DNA of 64,000 nt from Pseudomonas sp. 8O (GCF_902506495.1 NZ_LR733264.1:434001-498000); one strand, 5' to 3'. Counted from the first letter of the stretch, positions 38,984 through 47,352 are shown. Notes: generated by a model from the sequence alone, not told the origin. Program-made: numbers and translations.

Positions 38984-39124
38984 GAACCTATCCACGACCT
39001 GCTGCGCGTCGGCTCTGCTGCGTTAAAAACAGGCTCGGAATGCTCATTTACAATTCGTAAACTGCGCTTCCTCGCCTGTTTTTGCCTTGCATAGCTCTAG
39101 CTCGCGAGGTCGTGAATAGGTTCT
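38983..39124. mobile_element. 142-bp palindromic MITE-like element
   Basis: The ends AGAACCTATCCACGACCT and AGGTCGTGAATAGGTTCT match as inverted repeats with one mismatch. The interior is a further imperfect palindrome (AAAAACAGGC ... GCCTGTTTTT, and TTTAC-AATTC-GTAAA at the centre). It could fold into one long hairpin. It has no coding capacity, as expected of a miniature or REP-like element. It begins exactly at the dsbC stop codon. Confidence 0.75.
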
Positions 39125-39180
39125 GTGCACCGTGGATTGACTAACAAACAGCCGCTTCGTAAGGTGCGGCTCTTTATCTG

Positions 39181-39205
39181 CGGCCGGGGCATGCTCCGGC
39201 CGTTT
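39181..39205 (+). terminator. Hairpin upstream of hom
   Basis: CGGCCGG and CCGGCCG arms around GGCATGCT, followed by TTTC. It lies 27 bp before the hom start, so it may end dsbC transcripts or shape the hom leader. A second smaller stem AGCCGC/GCGGCT with CTTTAT stands at about 39149-39176. Confidence 0.5.
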
Positions 39206-39231
39206 CGTGCAGTGCTGATGGGGAATTGAGT

Positions 39232-40536
39232 GTGAAGCCGGTCAAAGTGGGCATCTGTGGGTTGGGCACCGTTGGTGGCGGTACGTTGAATGTACTCAAG
39301 CGCAATGCCGAAGAGATTACTCGGCGCGCCGGTCGCGGCATCGAGATTGCCCAGATCGCCATTCGTTCGCCCAAGCCTCAGTACGACACCACCGGCATTA
39401 CCATGACCAGCGATGTGTTCGAGCTGGTGAACAATCCCGAGATCGACATCGTCATCGAGCTGATCGGCGGCTACACCCTGGCCAAGGAGCTGGTGCTCAA
39501 GGCCATCGAAAACGGCAAGCATGTGGTTACCGCGAACAAGGCGCTGATCGCCGTGCACGGTAACGAAATCTTCGCCAAGGCGCGTGAGAAGGGTGTGATC
39601 GTCGCCTTCGAAGCCGCCGTGGCTGGCGGTATCCCGGTGATCAAGGCGATCCGCGAAGGCCTGTCGGCCAACCGCATCAACTGGCTGGCCGGCATCATCA
39701 ATGGCACCGGCAACTTCATCCTGACTGAAATGCGCGAGAAGGGCCGTGCCTTCGAGGACGTGCTCAAAGAAGCGCAGGCGCTGGGTTATGCCGAGGCCGA
39801 TCCGACCTTCGATGTCGAAGGCATCGATGCCGCGCACAAGCTGACCATCCTGGCGTCCATCGCCTTCGGTATCCCGCTGCAGTTCGACAAGGCCTACACC
39901 GAAGGCATCACCAAGCTGACCACGGCCGACGTGAACTACGCCGAGGCGTTGGGCTATCGCATCAAGCACCTGGGCGTCGCTCGTCGCACCGAGGCGGGCA
40001 TCGAGCTGCGCGTACACCCGACGCTGATCCCGGCCGACCGTCTGATTGCCAACGTCAATGGCGTGATGAATGCGGTGATGGTCAACGGCGATGCGGTTGG
40101 CAGCACCCTTTATTACGGCGCTGGCGCCGGCATGGAGCCAACCGCTTCGGCGGTGGTGGCTGATCTGGTGGACGTGGTGCGTGCGCTGACCACTGATCCG
40201 ACCAATCGCGTGCCGCATCTGGCCTTCCAGCCGGACTCGCTGTCCGACCACCCGATCCTGTCGATCGAAGAGTGCGAAAGCGCCTACTACCTGCGCATCC
40301 AGGCCAAGGATCATCCGGGTGTGCTGGCTCAGGTGGCGAGCATCCTCTCCGAGCGTGGTATCAACATCGAATCGATCATGCAGAAGGAAGTCGAGGAGCA
40401 GGACGGTCTGGTGCCGATGATCCTTGTGACTCACCGTGTGGTCGAGGCGCGTATCATCGAAGCCATTGCCGCCATGGAGGCGCTGGATGGCGTGACCTCA
40501 CCGGTCATGCGCCTGCGCGTCGAACAGCTCAATTAA
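39232..40536 (+). CDS. hom: Homoserine dehydrogenase
   Basis: Reduces aspartate semialdehyde to homoserine, the branch point to threonine and methionine. The 434 residues have the Rossmann GICGLGTVGGGT at the start and the ELIGGYTLAKELVLKAIENG segment. The catalytic region has NGTGNFILTEM, and a C-terminal ACT domain (about 350-434, with IQAKDHPGVLAQVASIL and GINIESIMQKE) allows threonine feedback. GTG 39232 follows GGGGAATTGA; an in-frame TTG at 39226 is possible. thrC follows after 58 bp. Confidence 0.96.
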   Translation: MKPVKVGICGLGTVGGGTLNVLKRNAEEITRRAGRGIEIAQIAIRSPKPQYDTTGITMTSDVFELVNNPEIDIVIELIGGYTLAKELVLKAIENGKHVVTANKALIAVHGNEIFAKAREKGVIVAFEAAVAGGIPVIKAIREGLSANRINWLAGIINGTGNFILTEMREKGRAFEDVLKEAQALGYAEADPTFDVEGIDAAHKLTILASIAFGIPLQFDKAYTEGITKLTTADVNYAEALGYRIKHLGVARRTEAGIELRVHPTLIPADRLIANVNGVMNAVMVNGDAVGSTLYYGAGAGMEPTASAVVADLVDVVRALTTDPTNRVPHLAFQPDSLSDHPILSIEECESAYYLRIQAKDHPGVLAQVASILSERGINIESIMQKEVEEQDGLVPMILVTHRVVEARIIEAIAAMEALDGVTSPVMRLRVEQLN

Positions 40537-40594
40537 TCCCGTGTCCACCTGCAGGCCTCTGGTCTGCGGGTGCTGCAGAACGAAGGTTTATCCC

Positions 40595-42004
40595 ATGCGC
40601 TATATCAGTACCCGCGGTCAGGCGCCGGCCCTGAATTTCGAAGATGTGCTGCTGGCTGGCCTGGCCAGCGATGGTGGCCTCTACGTACCGGAAAATCTGC
40701 CGCGTTTCACCGTCGAGGAAATCGCTTCCTGGGCGGGCCTGCCCTATCACGAGCTGGCTTTCCGGGTGATGCGCCCGTTCGTCGCCGGCTCCATTGCCGA
40801 TGCCGACTTCAAGAAGATCCTCGAAGAAACCTATGGGGTGTTCGAGCACAACGCTGTCGCGCCGCTGCGTCAACTGAACGGCAACGAATGGGTCCTGGAG
40901 CTGTTCCACGGCCCGACCCTGGCGTTCAAGGATTTCGCCCTGCAACTGCTCGGCCGTCTGCTCGATCACGTACTGGCCAAGCGCGGTGAGCGCGTGGTGA
41001 TCATGGGGGCTACCTCCGGCGACACCGGTTCGGCTGCCATCGAAGGCTGCAAGGCCTGCGACAACGTCGACATCTTCATCATGCACCCGCACAACCGCGT
41101 GTCCGAGGTGCAGCGCCGGCAGATGACCACCATCCTCGGCGACAACATCCATAACATCGCCATCGAGGGCAACTTCGATGACTGCCAGGAGATGGTCAAG
41201 GCCAGCTTCGCCGATCAGGGCTTCCTCAAGGGCACTCGCCTGGTGGCGGTCAACTCGATCAACTGGGCGCGGATCATGGCCCAGATCGTCTACTACTTCC
41301 ATGCTGCGCTGCAGCTCGGCGCGCCGGCGCGTTCCATCGCTTTCTCGGTGCCGACCGGCAACTTCGGCGACATCTTCGCCGGCTACCTGGCACGCAACAT
41401 GGGTCTGCCGGTCAGCCAGCTGATCGTCGCCACCAACCGTAACGACATCCTGCACCGCTTCATGAGCGGCAATCAGTACGTCAAGGAAACCCTGCACGCG
41501 ACGCTGTCGCCGTCGATGGACATCATGGTCTCGTCCAACTTCGAGCGTCTGCTGTTCGACCTGCACGGTCGCAACGGTGCGGCCATTGCCAGTCTGATGG
41601 ACCGCTTCAAGCAGGGCGGCGGTTTCAGTGTCGACGAAGATCGTTGGACCGAAGCGCGCAAGCTGTTCGATTCGCTGGCGGTGAACGACGAGCAAACCTG
41701 CGAGACCATCACCGAGGTGTATCGGGAGTGTGGCGAACTGCTCGACCCGCATACCGCCATTGGCGTGCGTGCCGCGCGTGAATGCCGCCGCAGCCTGGCT
41801 ACGCCAATGGTGGTGCTGGGTACCGCGCACCCGGTCAAGTTTCCAGAGGCGGTGGAAAAGGCCGGCATCGACGCCGTGCCGGCGTTGCCTGCGCACCTGA
41901 CCGATCTGTTCCAGCGTGAAGAGCGCTGCACGGTGCTGGCCAATGACCTGAAGGCCGTACAGCAGTTCGTTGCGGCTCACGGGAATCGCGGCAAGCCGCT
42001 CTGA
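40595..42004 (+). CDS. thrC: Threonine synthase
   Basis: PLP enzyme converting phosphohomoserine to threonine. The 469 residues begin MRYISTRGQAPALNFEDVLLAGLASDGGLYVP. They show the PLP-lysine LAFKDFALQ (about K112), the SGDTGSAA phosphate loop, and VPTGNFGDIFAGY. Same operon as hom. A small hairpin lies in the 58-bp gap, and a strong terminator follows. Confidence 0.97.
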   Translation: MRYISTRGQAPALNFEDVLLAGLASDGGLYVPENLPRFTVEEIASWAGLPYHELAFRVMRPFVAGSIADADFKKILEETYGVFEHNAVAPLRQLNGNEWVLELFHGPTLAFKDFALQLLGRLLDHVLAKRGERVVIMGATSGDTGSAAIEGCKACDNVDIFIMHPHNRVSEVQRRQMTTILGDNIHNIAIEGNFDDCQEMVKASFADQGFLKGTRLVAVNSINWARIMAQIVYYFHAALQLGAPARSIAFSVPTGNFGDIFAGYLARNMGLPVSQLIVATNRNDILHRFMSGNQYVKETLHATLSPSMDIMVSSNFERLLFDLHGRNGAAIASLMDRFKQGGGFSVDEDRWTEARKLFDSLAVNDEQTCETITEVYRECGELLDPHTAIGVRAARECRRSLATPMVVLGTAHPVKFPEAVEKAGIDAVPALPAHLTDLFQREERCTVLANDLKAVQQFVAAHGNRGKPL

Positions 42005-42019
42005 GGTCTCTGTCCTGAT

Positions 42020-42052
42020 GAAACCGGCGCCCCAGTGGCGCCGGTTTCGTTT
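42020..42052 (+). terminator. Terminator of hom-thrC
   Basis: GAAACCGGCGCC-CCAGT-GGCGCCGGTTTC, a 12-bp stem followed by GTTTG. It also ends the convergent small gene's region. Confidence 0.85.
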
Positions 42053-42061
42053 GTGCGGGGC

Positions 42062-42313
42062 TCAAAGGGCGAAGATCAGAGCCAGAAGCGCCATCAGGAT
42101 GATCAGGATCAGCCAGATCAGGGCGTTGAGGCGGCTGGCGCGAACGACGCCAGCGCCACGCAGGTGCACCGGGGGATCGTCTTCCAGGTACTGATCGATA
42201 CGGCGTTCGGCTTCCTTCTGGTCGTTAGCCAGGTACTCGCTCAGCAGGTCGATGGCTGCCTGACGTTGATTGGCATGCACGAGCTGGCGTACTGCGGGTG
42301 GAAGTTCGTTCAT
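42062..42313 (-). CDS. Small C-tail-anchored membrane protein
   Basis: An 83-residue protein. The first 60 residues are soluble and helical (MNELPPAVRQLVHANQRQ, AIDLLSEYLANDQKEAERRID), and the last 22 are one hydrophobic helix (LNALIWLILIILMALLALIFAL). It would be a tail-anchored inner-membrane protein. I do not recognise a named family. It is divergent from the YjfI/PspA run with about 295 bp between. The longer upstream frame crosses the control region and is unlikely. Confidence 0.8.
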   Translation of the reverse strand: MNELPPAVRQLVHANQRQAAIDLLSEYLANDQKEAERRIDQYLEDDPPVHLRGAGVVRASRLNALIWLILIILMALLALIFAL

Positions 42314-42557
42314 GGCGCTGTCTGTCTCTCGGGTTGGCGGGGGCAGGGTCATAACTGCGACCCGGTTAGCGCTTTTTTTCGTGCGCAGTGCGAGCGTCTG
42401 CGGTTTAATTCGACACCTCGCGAATGGAAGCGTTTTGCTCGAGTCATGGATGAGCCCAAGTGCCTGTCTCTCTTCTTTACCCATTCTTGTCTGTTCTTCG
42501 GCTTTTTGCGCCGAGGATTGCGCCTGCGCGCTTATCTGACGAACGGCATCACATTTA

Positions 42558-42589
42558 TTACATGTGATTACTTTACGGTTCACATGTAA
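42558..42589. promoter_or_regulatory. Perfect palindrome upstream of the YjfI-like gene (likely operator)
   Basis: TTACATGTGA-N12-TCACATGTAA, with 10-bp arms that are exact reverse complements. It ends 19 bp before the ATG at 42608, in the AT-richest part of the gap. No T-run follows. The first gene's N-terminus looks DNA-binding, so autoregulation is a reasonable guess. Confidence 0.65.
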
Positions 42590-42607
42590 GGGTCTAGGCT
42601 GCGATTC

Positions 42608-43228
42608 ATGGACAACAAATCATCAGCCCATTACCAGCGTCTTTATCGTCAGCGTCTGCGTGAGCAGGGGTTGGTCAAGAAGGAAGTCTGGATCTTGCCC
42701 GAGCATGCGCCATTGCTGGTCGCGTTCGAGCGCAAACTGCGCCAGCCACAGTCGCTGCTGGCTTCGATGGAGAAGGAGGAGGGTATGAGCATGCCTCAAG
42801 TTTGGACCGCCCAGGCGCTGCATGAAGCGCTGGCGGCAACGGAACTGTTCCAAAGCGGTCAGGCCGGCGTCGAGCTGATTCAAGGCGCTGACGCCAGTCT
42901 GCACATCACCATGCGTGAGTACGGCGATCTGCCGCTATTCATCGCCGTGTTCGGTGAACAGATCATCGTCGAGGCGCTGCTCTGGCCGGCAGCGGACGTC
43001 AAGGATGCGGCGACCTTCAACGAAGAAGTGCTGCGTACCCACAAGTTGTTCCCGCTGTCGTCCATCGGCCTGGAAAAAATGGTCGACGGGCGTGACTGCT
43101 ACACCATGTTTGGCGCTCTGAGTTCGTCTTCGACCCTGTCCGATGTGGTGTTCGAGATCGAATTGCTGGCGGATAACGTGATCAAGGCCACCGAGGCCTA
43201 TGAAGGCTTTCTCAAGACCGGCGCCTGA
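42608..43228 (+). CDS. YjfI-like DUF2170 protein with a ribbon-helix-helix-like N-terminus
   Basis: A 206-residue protein. Residues 1-50 (YQRLYRQRLREQGLVKKEVWI then PEHAPLLVAFERKLR) have the strand-helix-helix look of MazE/RHH-type DNA-binding domains. From about residue 60 (MSMPQVWTAQALHEAL) to the end it matches the DUF2170/YjfI family, which accompanies PspA homologues. The linker encodes EKEEG and carries AAGGAGG 5 bp before an in-frame ATG (42785), so a shorter DUF2170-only product may also be made. First gene of the PspA-flotillin run, 14 bp before pspA. Confidence 0.85.
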   Translation: MDNKSSAHYQRLYRQRLREQGLVKKEVWILPEHAPLLVAFERKLRQPQSLLASMEKEEGMSMPQVWTAQALHEALAATELFQSGQAGVELIQGADASLHITMREYGDLPLFIAVFGEQIIVEALLWPAADVKDAATFNEEVLRTHKLFPLSSIGLEKMVDGRDCYTMFGALSSSSTLSDVVFEIELLADNVIKATEAYEGFLKTGA

Positions 43229-43242
43229 GAGGAGATGAGACG

Positions 43243-43938
43243 ATGAATGTCTGGAGCAAAATGCTGACGGCGCTGCGTGGCGGCGCCAATGAAGTAGGTG
43301 AGGCGGTGGTCGATGGTCAGGCCCTGCGTATCCTCGATCAGGAAATCCGCGACGCCGATGTCGAGCTGCGCAAGTCCAAGGAAGCGCTGGCCGAGATCAT
43401 GGCCAGGCACAAGCTGGCCAGCGATAAGGTGACCAAGAGCGCGGTGAGCATTGCCGAGTACGAACAGTACGCGCTTAAGGCGCTGGACGCGGGCAACGAA
43501 ACCCTGGCCAAGGAAGTCGCTGAGAAGATCGCCAACTTGGAAGTCGAGCAGGCCGGCGAGCGCGAGCAGGCCGAAGGCTTCGCCGCCAGCGTGGCGCAGC
43601 TGCGCAAGGCCGTGACCCAGGCCGAGGGCAACATCAAGCGTCTCAAGCAGCAGGTGGATACGGTCAAGGCCACCGAAAGCGTGCAGAAGGCGCAAATGGC
43701 CGTGGCCCAGCGCTACGGCGGCTCGCAAGCCAAGCTGCAGACCGCGGTCGAGTCGCTCGAACGGATCAAGCAGAAGCAGGCCGAGCGTGCAGCGAAGATG
43801 GAGGCTTCAGCCGAGCTTGCTGCCACCAGCGCGCCGGACGATTCGCTGGAAGCCAAGCTGCGCGCGGCCGGCATCAAGGCCGACAACGCCAGCGCCGACA
43901 GCGTGCTGGCGCGTCTGAAGGACAAGGCCAAGTCCTGA
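43243..43938 (+). CDS. pspA: PspA/IM30 family protein (YjfJ-like)
   Basis: A 231-residue almost wholly helical coiled-coil protein of the PspA/Vipp1 (ESCRT-III-like) family. The start is MNVWSKMLTALRGGANEVGEAVVDGQALRILDQEIRDA in pieces. Long heptad stretches (about 25-190) and an alanine-rich tail with KADNASADSVLARLKDK follow. Such proteins form scaffolds that protect or remodel the inner membrane under stress. No pspBC or pspF lies beside it; the partners here are YjfI, YqiJ and a flotillin. Confidence 0.92.
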   Translation: MNVWSKMLTALRGGANEVGEAVVDGQALRILDQEIRDADVELRKSKEALAEIMARHKLASDKVTKSAVSIAEYEQYALKALDAGNETLAKEVAEKIANLEVEQAGEREQAEGFAASVAQLRKAVTQAEGNIKRLKQQVDTVKATESVQKAQMAVAQRYGGSQAKLQTAVESLERIKQKQAERAAKMEASAELAATSAPDDSLEAKLRAAGIKADNASADSVLARLKDKAKS

Positions 43939-43953
43939 TCAGGGCGCATTGAG

Positions 43954-43981
43954 CGACAGGCGCGAGTGATCGCGCCTGTCG
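43954..43981 (+). other. Intra-operon hairpin between pspA and yqiJ
   Basis: CGACAGGCGCG-AGTGAT-CGCGCCTGTCG, an 11-bp perfect stem 16 bp after the pspA stop and 25 bp before yqiJ. No U-tract. It may stabilise the upstream mRNA or limit read-through. Confidence 0.6.
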
Positions 43982-44005
43982 TATGGATTCGGGAAAAGGA
44001 AAGCT

Positions 44006-44647
44006 ATGGAACTCTTCCTGCAGACGGCTCTGTCATTCCCCACCGCCATCTACAGCTTTCTGCTGTGCGTGGCGGTCATCTACTGGCTGGTGGTTGCCGC
44101 CGGCTTGCTCGAGGTCGATTTGCTCGACGTCGAAGCCGATTCGATGATGGAGGGCAGCGGTCAGACCGAAGGCCTCGCCGGCTTGCTCTACAAACTCAAG
44201 CTCGATGGCGTGCCGGTCACTCTGGTGTTGACGCTGCTGTTCTTCTTTGCCTGGTTCGCCTGCTACTTCATCGAACTATGGCTGCTGCGTCACTTGCCGT
44301 TGGGCATTCTGCGTTACCCGCTTGGGCTGGTGGTCATCGCTGGCGCCTTCGTGCTGGCGGCACCGCTGTGCGCGGCGATCTGCCGGCCGCTGCGGCCGCT
44401 GTTTCACAAGGTCGAGGCGATCAGCAGCAAGTCGGTGCTGGGCCAGGTGGCCGTGGTGCGCAGTGGTCGCGTCACCGCCAATCATGGTGAGGCGGTGCTG
44501 GAAGATGGCGGCGCTGGTCTGATCTTGCGGGTACGTGCCGACGAAGCCTTGGGCTTCAAACGCGGCGACCGCGTGGTGCTGCTCGAATATCTGGCGGCCG
44601 AACACGCCTATCGCATCATCACCGAAGAAGAGTTCCGAGGCGTTTAG
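44006..44647 (+). CDS. yqiJ: YqiJ-like membrane protein (OB-fold, NfeD-related)
   Basis: A 213-residue inner-membrane protein. It has three hydrophobic segments (about 10-36, 70-93, 100-128) and a C-terminal soluble OB-fold-like part (about 145-210: VLGQVAVVRSGRVTANHGEAVL ... GFKRGDRVVLLEY). YqiJ partners the flotillin YqiK in many bacteria, as NfeD proteins do. An acidic cytoplasmic loop (LEVDLLDVEADSMMEG) follows the first helix. The flotillin gene follows 90 bp later. Confidence 0.9.
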   Translation: MELFLQTALSFPTAIYSFLLCVAVIYWLVVAAGLLEVDLLDVEADSMMEGSGQTEGLAGLLYKLKLDGVPVTLVLTLLFFFAWFACYFIELWLLRHLPLGILRYPLGLVVIAGAFVLAAPLCAAICRPLRPLFHKVEAISSKSVLGQVAVVRSGRVTANHGEAVLEDGGAGLILRVRADEALGFKRGDRVVLLEYLAAEHAYRIITEEEFRGV

Positions 44648-44737
44648 CCTCTGCCCACAATCCGTACGTAACACAGGGCAGGCAGAGTGGGGCATTACCC
44701 AACCTGCCTGCACAACTAGCAAAGGAGTAGAGCTGTA

Positions 44738-46783
44738 ATGGAAAACGTCATTCCCTTCATCGTCGGGGCAGGGCTGGTCGTCCTCTTCATCATTGCCCTG
44801 ATTGCCCTGTTCAAGGCCTTCTACATCAAGGTTCCGCAAGGCACCGCGCTGATCGTCAACGACATGAGCTCGACGCCCAAGGTGCATTTCACCGGCTCGC
44901 TGGTATACCCGGTGATCCACCTCAAGGAGTTCATGAAGATCTCCCTGATCACCCTGGAAGTCGACCGTCGCGCGAAGGATGGCCTGATCTGCCGCGACAA
45001 CATGCGCGCCGATATCACCGTGGCCTTCTACCTGCGCGTCAACGAGACCCAGGAAGATGTACTCAAGGTGGCCAAGGCCATTGGCGTGGAGCGCGCTTCC
45101 GACCGTGGGGCAGTCAACGAACTGTTCAACGCCAAGTTCTCCGAAGCACTGAAGACCGTCGGCAAGCAGTTCGATTTCGTCCAGCTGTTCGAGAATCGCC
45201 AGGACTTTCGTGATCGTATCGTCGAGGTGATCGGCAACGATCTCAACGGCTACGTGCTCGAAGACGTGGCCATCGACTACTTGGAGCAGACGGCCAAGCA
45301 CTCGCTGGACCCGAGCAACATCCTCGACGCCGAAGGTATCCGCAAGATCACCGAGCTGACCGCCGCGCAGAACGTCATCACCAACGAACTGGAGCGCAAC
45401 GAAGAGCTGGCGATCAAGAAGAAGAACGTCGAGACCCGCGAGGCGACCCTGTCGCTGGAGCGCCAGCAGGCCGATGCCGAAGCGCGCCAGAAGCGCGAGA
45501 TCGAAACCATCCAGGCTCGTGAGCAGGCCGAGACGCTCAAGGTCAAGGAAGAAGAGCGCCTCAAGGCCGAGCAGGCCCGTATCCAGACCCAGCAGGAGCT
45601 GGATATCCGCGCCGAGAACCACCAGCGCGAAGTGGAAGTGGCCCAGCAGAACCGCCAGCGTGCCGTGGTCATCGAGGTGGAAAAAGTCACCCGCGCCAAG
45701 GACCTGGAAGTGGTATCTCGCGAGCGCGAAGTCGAGCTGCAGCGCATCGAGAAAGAAAAGGCGCTTGAGGAAGAACGCAAGAATATCGCTGGCGTGATTC
45801 GCGAGCGCGTCGCGGTCGAGAAGACCGTGGCCCAGGAAGAAGAGCGCATCAAGGAAGTGCGTGAAGTGTCCGAAGCAGAGCGCATGAAGCAGGTCACCGT
45901 GCTCAATGCCCAGGCCGAAGCCGAGCAGGAGCTGGTGCGCCAGGTCAAGCAGGCCGAAGCCGACGAAACCCGTTCCAAGCACAAGGCGGTGGAAATCAAC
46001 AACCTCGCTCAGGCCGAGCTGGAAGCGGCGGCCAAGAGCGCCGAAGCCAAGAAGAAAATGGCCGAAGGTATCGAGGCCGAGCGCGCTGCACCTGGCCTGG
46101 CCGATGCGCGCGTACGTGAAGTCACCGCTGCGGCCAAGGAGAAGGAAGGTCTGGCCGAGGCTCGCGTACAGGCCGAGCGCTTGATCGCCGAAGCCAAGGG
46201 CGAACAGGAGAAAGGTCTGGCACAGGCGCGCGTCATCGAGGCGCAGGCTGCTGCCAAGGAAAAAGACGGCCTGGCCGACGCCAAGGTACTGGAAGAGAAA
46301 CTCGGCGCCCAGGCGCGCGGCGAAGAACAGCTGGGCGCGGCCAAGGCCAAGGCCACCCAGGATCTGGGCATGGCCGAAGCGCAGGTGCTGCTGGAGCGCC
46401 TGAACGCCGAAGCCGAAGGTCTGGGCAAGAAGTTCGGTGCTCTGGATTCGCTCAGCGACAACGCGCGTGCTCACGAAGAGTTCCGCATGCAGCTGGAGAA
46501 GAGCTTCGAGGAAGCCATGGCCGCCATTGCCGCCAACAAGGACATCGCCAAGGATCAGGCCGAGGTACTGGCCACCGCGCTGGCCAAGGCGAAGATCGAG
46601 ATCGTCGGCGGCGAAGGCGACTTCTTCAACTCCTTTGCCAAGTCGCTGTCGGTGGGCAAGGCCATCGAAGGTGTGGTGGGCAAGAGCCCGGTGGTGCAGG
46701 ACGTGCTGTCGCGCTTGCTGGCCGGCAAGGCGGCGCCCGCAGCGCCAGCGGCGGCGCCAAGCTCAGGCCCTGAGTCGGTCTGA
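44738..46783 (+). CDS. yqiK: Flotillin family protein YqiK, with an extended helical region
   Basis: A 681-residue SPFH/flotillin protein. It has an N-terminal membrane anchor (about 5-30), an SPFH domain (about 30-210, with VPQGTALIVNDMSS), and then a very long charged coiled coil. Repeats such as AAKEKEGLAEARV, AKGEQEKGLAQARV and AAKEKDGLADAKV fall around residues 465-560. The end is hydrophobic and Ala/Pro-rich. Flotillins organise membrane microdomains. E. coli YqiK is about 550 residues, so this version is longer. AAAGGAG stands upstream of ATG 44738. Confidence 0.93.
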   Translation: MENVIPFIVGAGLVVLFIIALIALFKAFYIKVPQGTALIVNDMSSTPKVHFTGSLVYPVIHLKEFMKISLITLEVDRRAKDGLICRDNMRADITVAFYLRVNETQEDVLKVAKAIGVERASDRGAVNELFNAKFSEALKTVGKQFDFVQLFENRQDFRDRIVEVIGNDLNGYVLEDVAIDYLEQTAKHSLDPSNILDAEGIRKITELTAAQNVITNELERNEELAIKKKNVETREATLSLERQQADAEARQKREIETIQAREQAETLKVKEEERLKAEQARIQTQQELDIRAENHQREVEVAQQNRQRAVVIEVEKVTRAKDLEVVSREREVELQRIEKEKALEEERKNIAGVIRERVAVEKTVAQEEERIKEVREVSEAERMKQVTVLNAQAEAEQELVRQVKQAEADETRSKHKAVEINNLAQAELEAAAKSAEAKKKMAEGIEAERAAPGLADARVREVTAAAKEKEGLAEARVQAERLIAEAKGEQEKGLAQARVIEAQAAAKEKDGLADAKVLEEKLGAQARGEEQLGAAKAKATQDLGMAEAQVLLERLNAEAEGLGKKFGALDSLSDNARAHEEFRMQLEKSFEEAMAAIAANKDIAKDQAEVLATALAKAKIEIVGGEGDFFNSFAKSLSVGKAIEGVVGKSPVVQDVLSRLLAGKAAPAAPAAAPSSGPESV

Positions 46784-46793
46784 GACCTTCATC

Positions 46794-46842
46794 CTGGGAG
46801 GCGCTTTAGCGGCGACAGTTGCGGCTGAAGCCCCTCCCACAG
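46794..46842. repeat. REP-like palindrome, second copy
   Basis: CTGGGAGGCGCTTTAGCGGC and GGCTGAAGCCCCTCCCACAG arms, the same family as 5653-5710. It is placed between yqiK and the TerB-like gene. Confidence 0.75.
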
Positions 46843-46874
46843 TGTCTACCCTTTGATCGAACAGGGAATATGCG

Positions 46875-47114
46875 ATGTCAGAATCAAGAGACTACCTGGA
46901 GATGACCTTCCGCTCGATCCAGTGCTTCAGCAATGACGGTCGCCTGGATGCGCAGGAACTCCAAGCGCTGCTGGAAATCGCCGAGCGAGATGACGTAATC
47001 GACGACAACGAGGTGCGGGTGCTGCGCAAGATCATTGCCCAGGTGCGCCCAGAAGAGATCGATGTGGCGCTGCGCGACAAGATCGCCATCGTCGAGCAGA
47101 AGATCGGCGCCTAG
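46875..47114 (+). CDS. Small TerB-like protein
   Basis: A 79-residue helical protein. The segment FSNDGRLDAQELQALLEIAERDDVIDDNEVRVLRKI resembles the acidic repeat of TerB/DjlA-type domains (D-G-x-x-D-x-x-E then D-D-N-E). It is about half a TerB domain long. In this cluster it lies between the flotillin and the giant ATPase. TerB domains bind metal or act as adaptors near membranes; the assignment is from pattern only. Confidence 0.7.
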   Translation: MSESRDYLEMTFRSIQCFSNDGRLDAQELQALLEIAERDDVIDDNEVRVLRKIIAQVRPEEIDVALRDKIAIVEQKIGA

Positions 47115-47117
47115 CAG

Positions 47118-47226
47118 GTAGGGTGGACAATGCTCTTTTTGTCCACCATTGACGAGATCGGTGGACACGCTTCGCGTTGTCCACCCAGGCAACTCTCCCA
47201 GCTTGTTGGGTGGACTTCAGCCCACC
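47118..47226. repeat. Triple GTGGAC/GTCCAC palindrome block
   Basis: Three successive small palindromes: GGTGGACAA...TTTGTCCACC, GGTGGACA...TTGTCCACC, and GGTGGACTTCAGCCCACC. It fills the gap before the giant ATPase gene. Confidence 0.75.
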
Positions 47227-47352
47227 AAGTTGGCCTTGAATGGTGAGCTGAAGCGGAGCGCCGCCCGGCCCCTGCGCGGATGCCGCCCGGCCTAACCTGC
47301 CAGCCCTTCTCCAGAGGGGCTTTTCAGATGCAGCAGATTCAGGATGACTACG

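Noticed and set aside
44276..46474. 732-residue minus-strand frame opposite yqiK
   Set aside because: It mirrors the Ala/Glu codons of the coiled coil as Leu/Phe/Gly runs; the plus frame is a clear flotillin.
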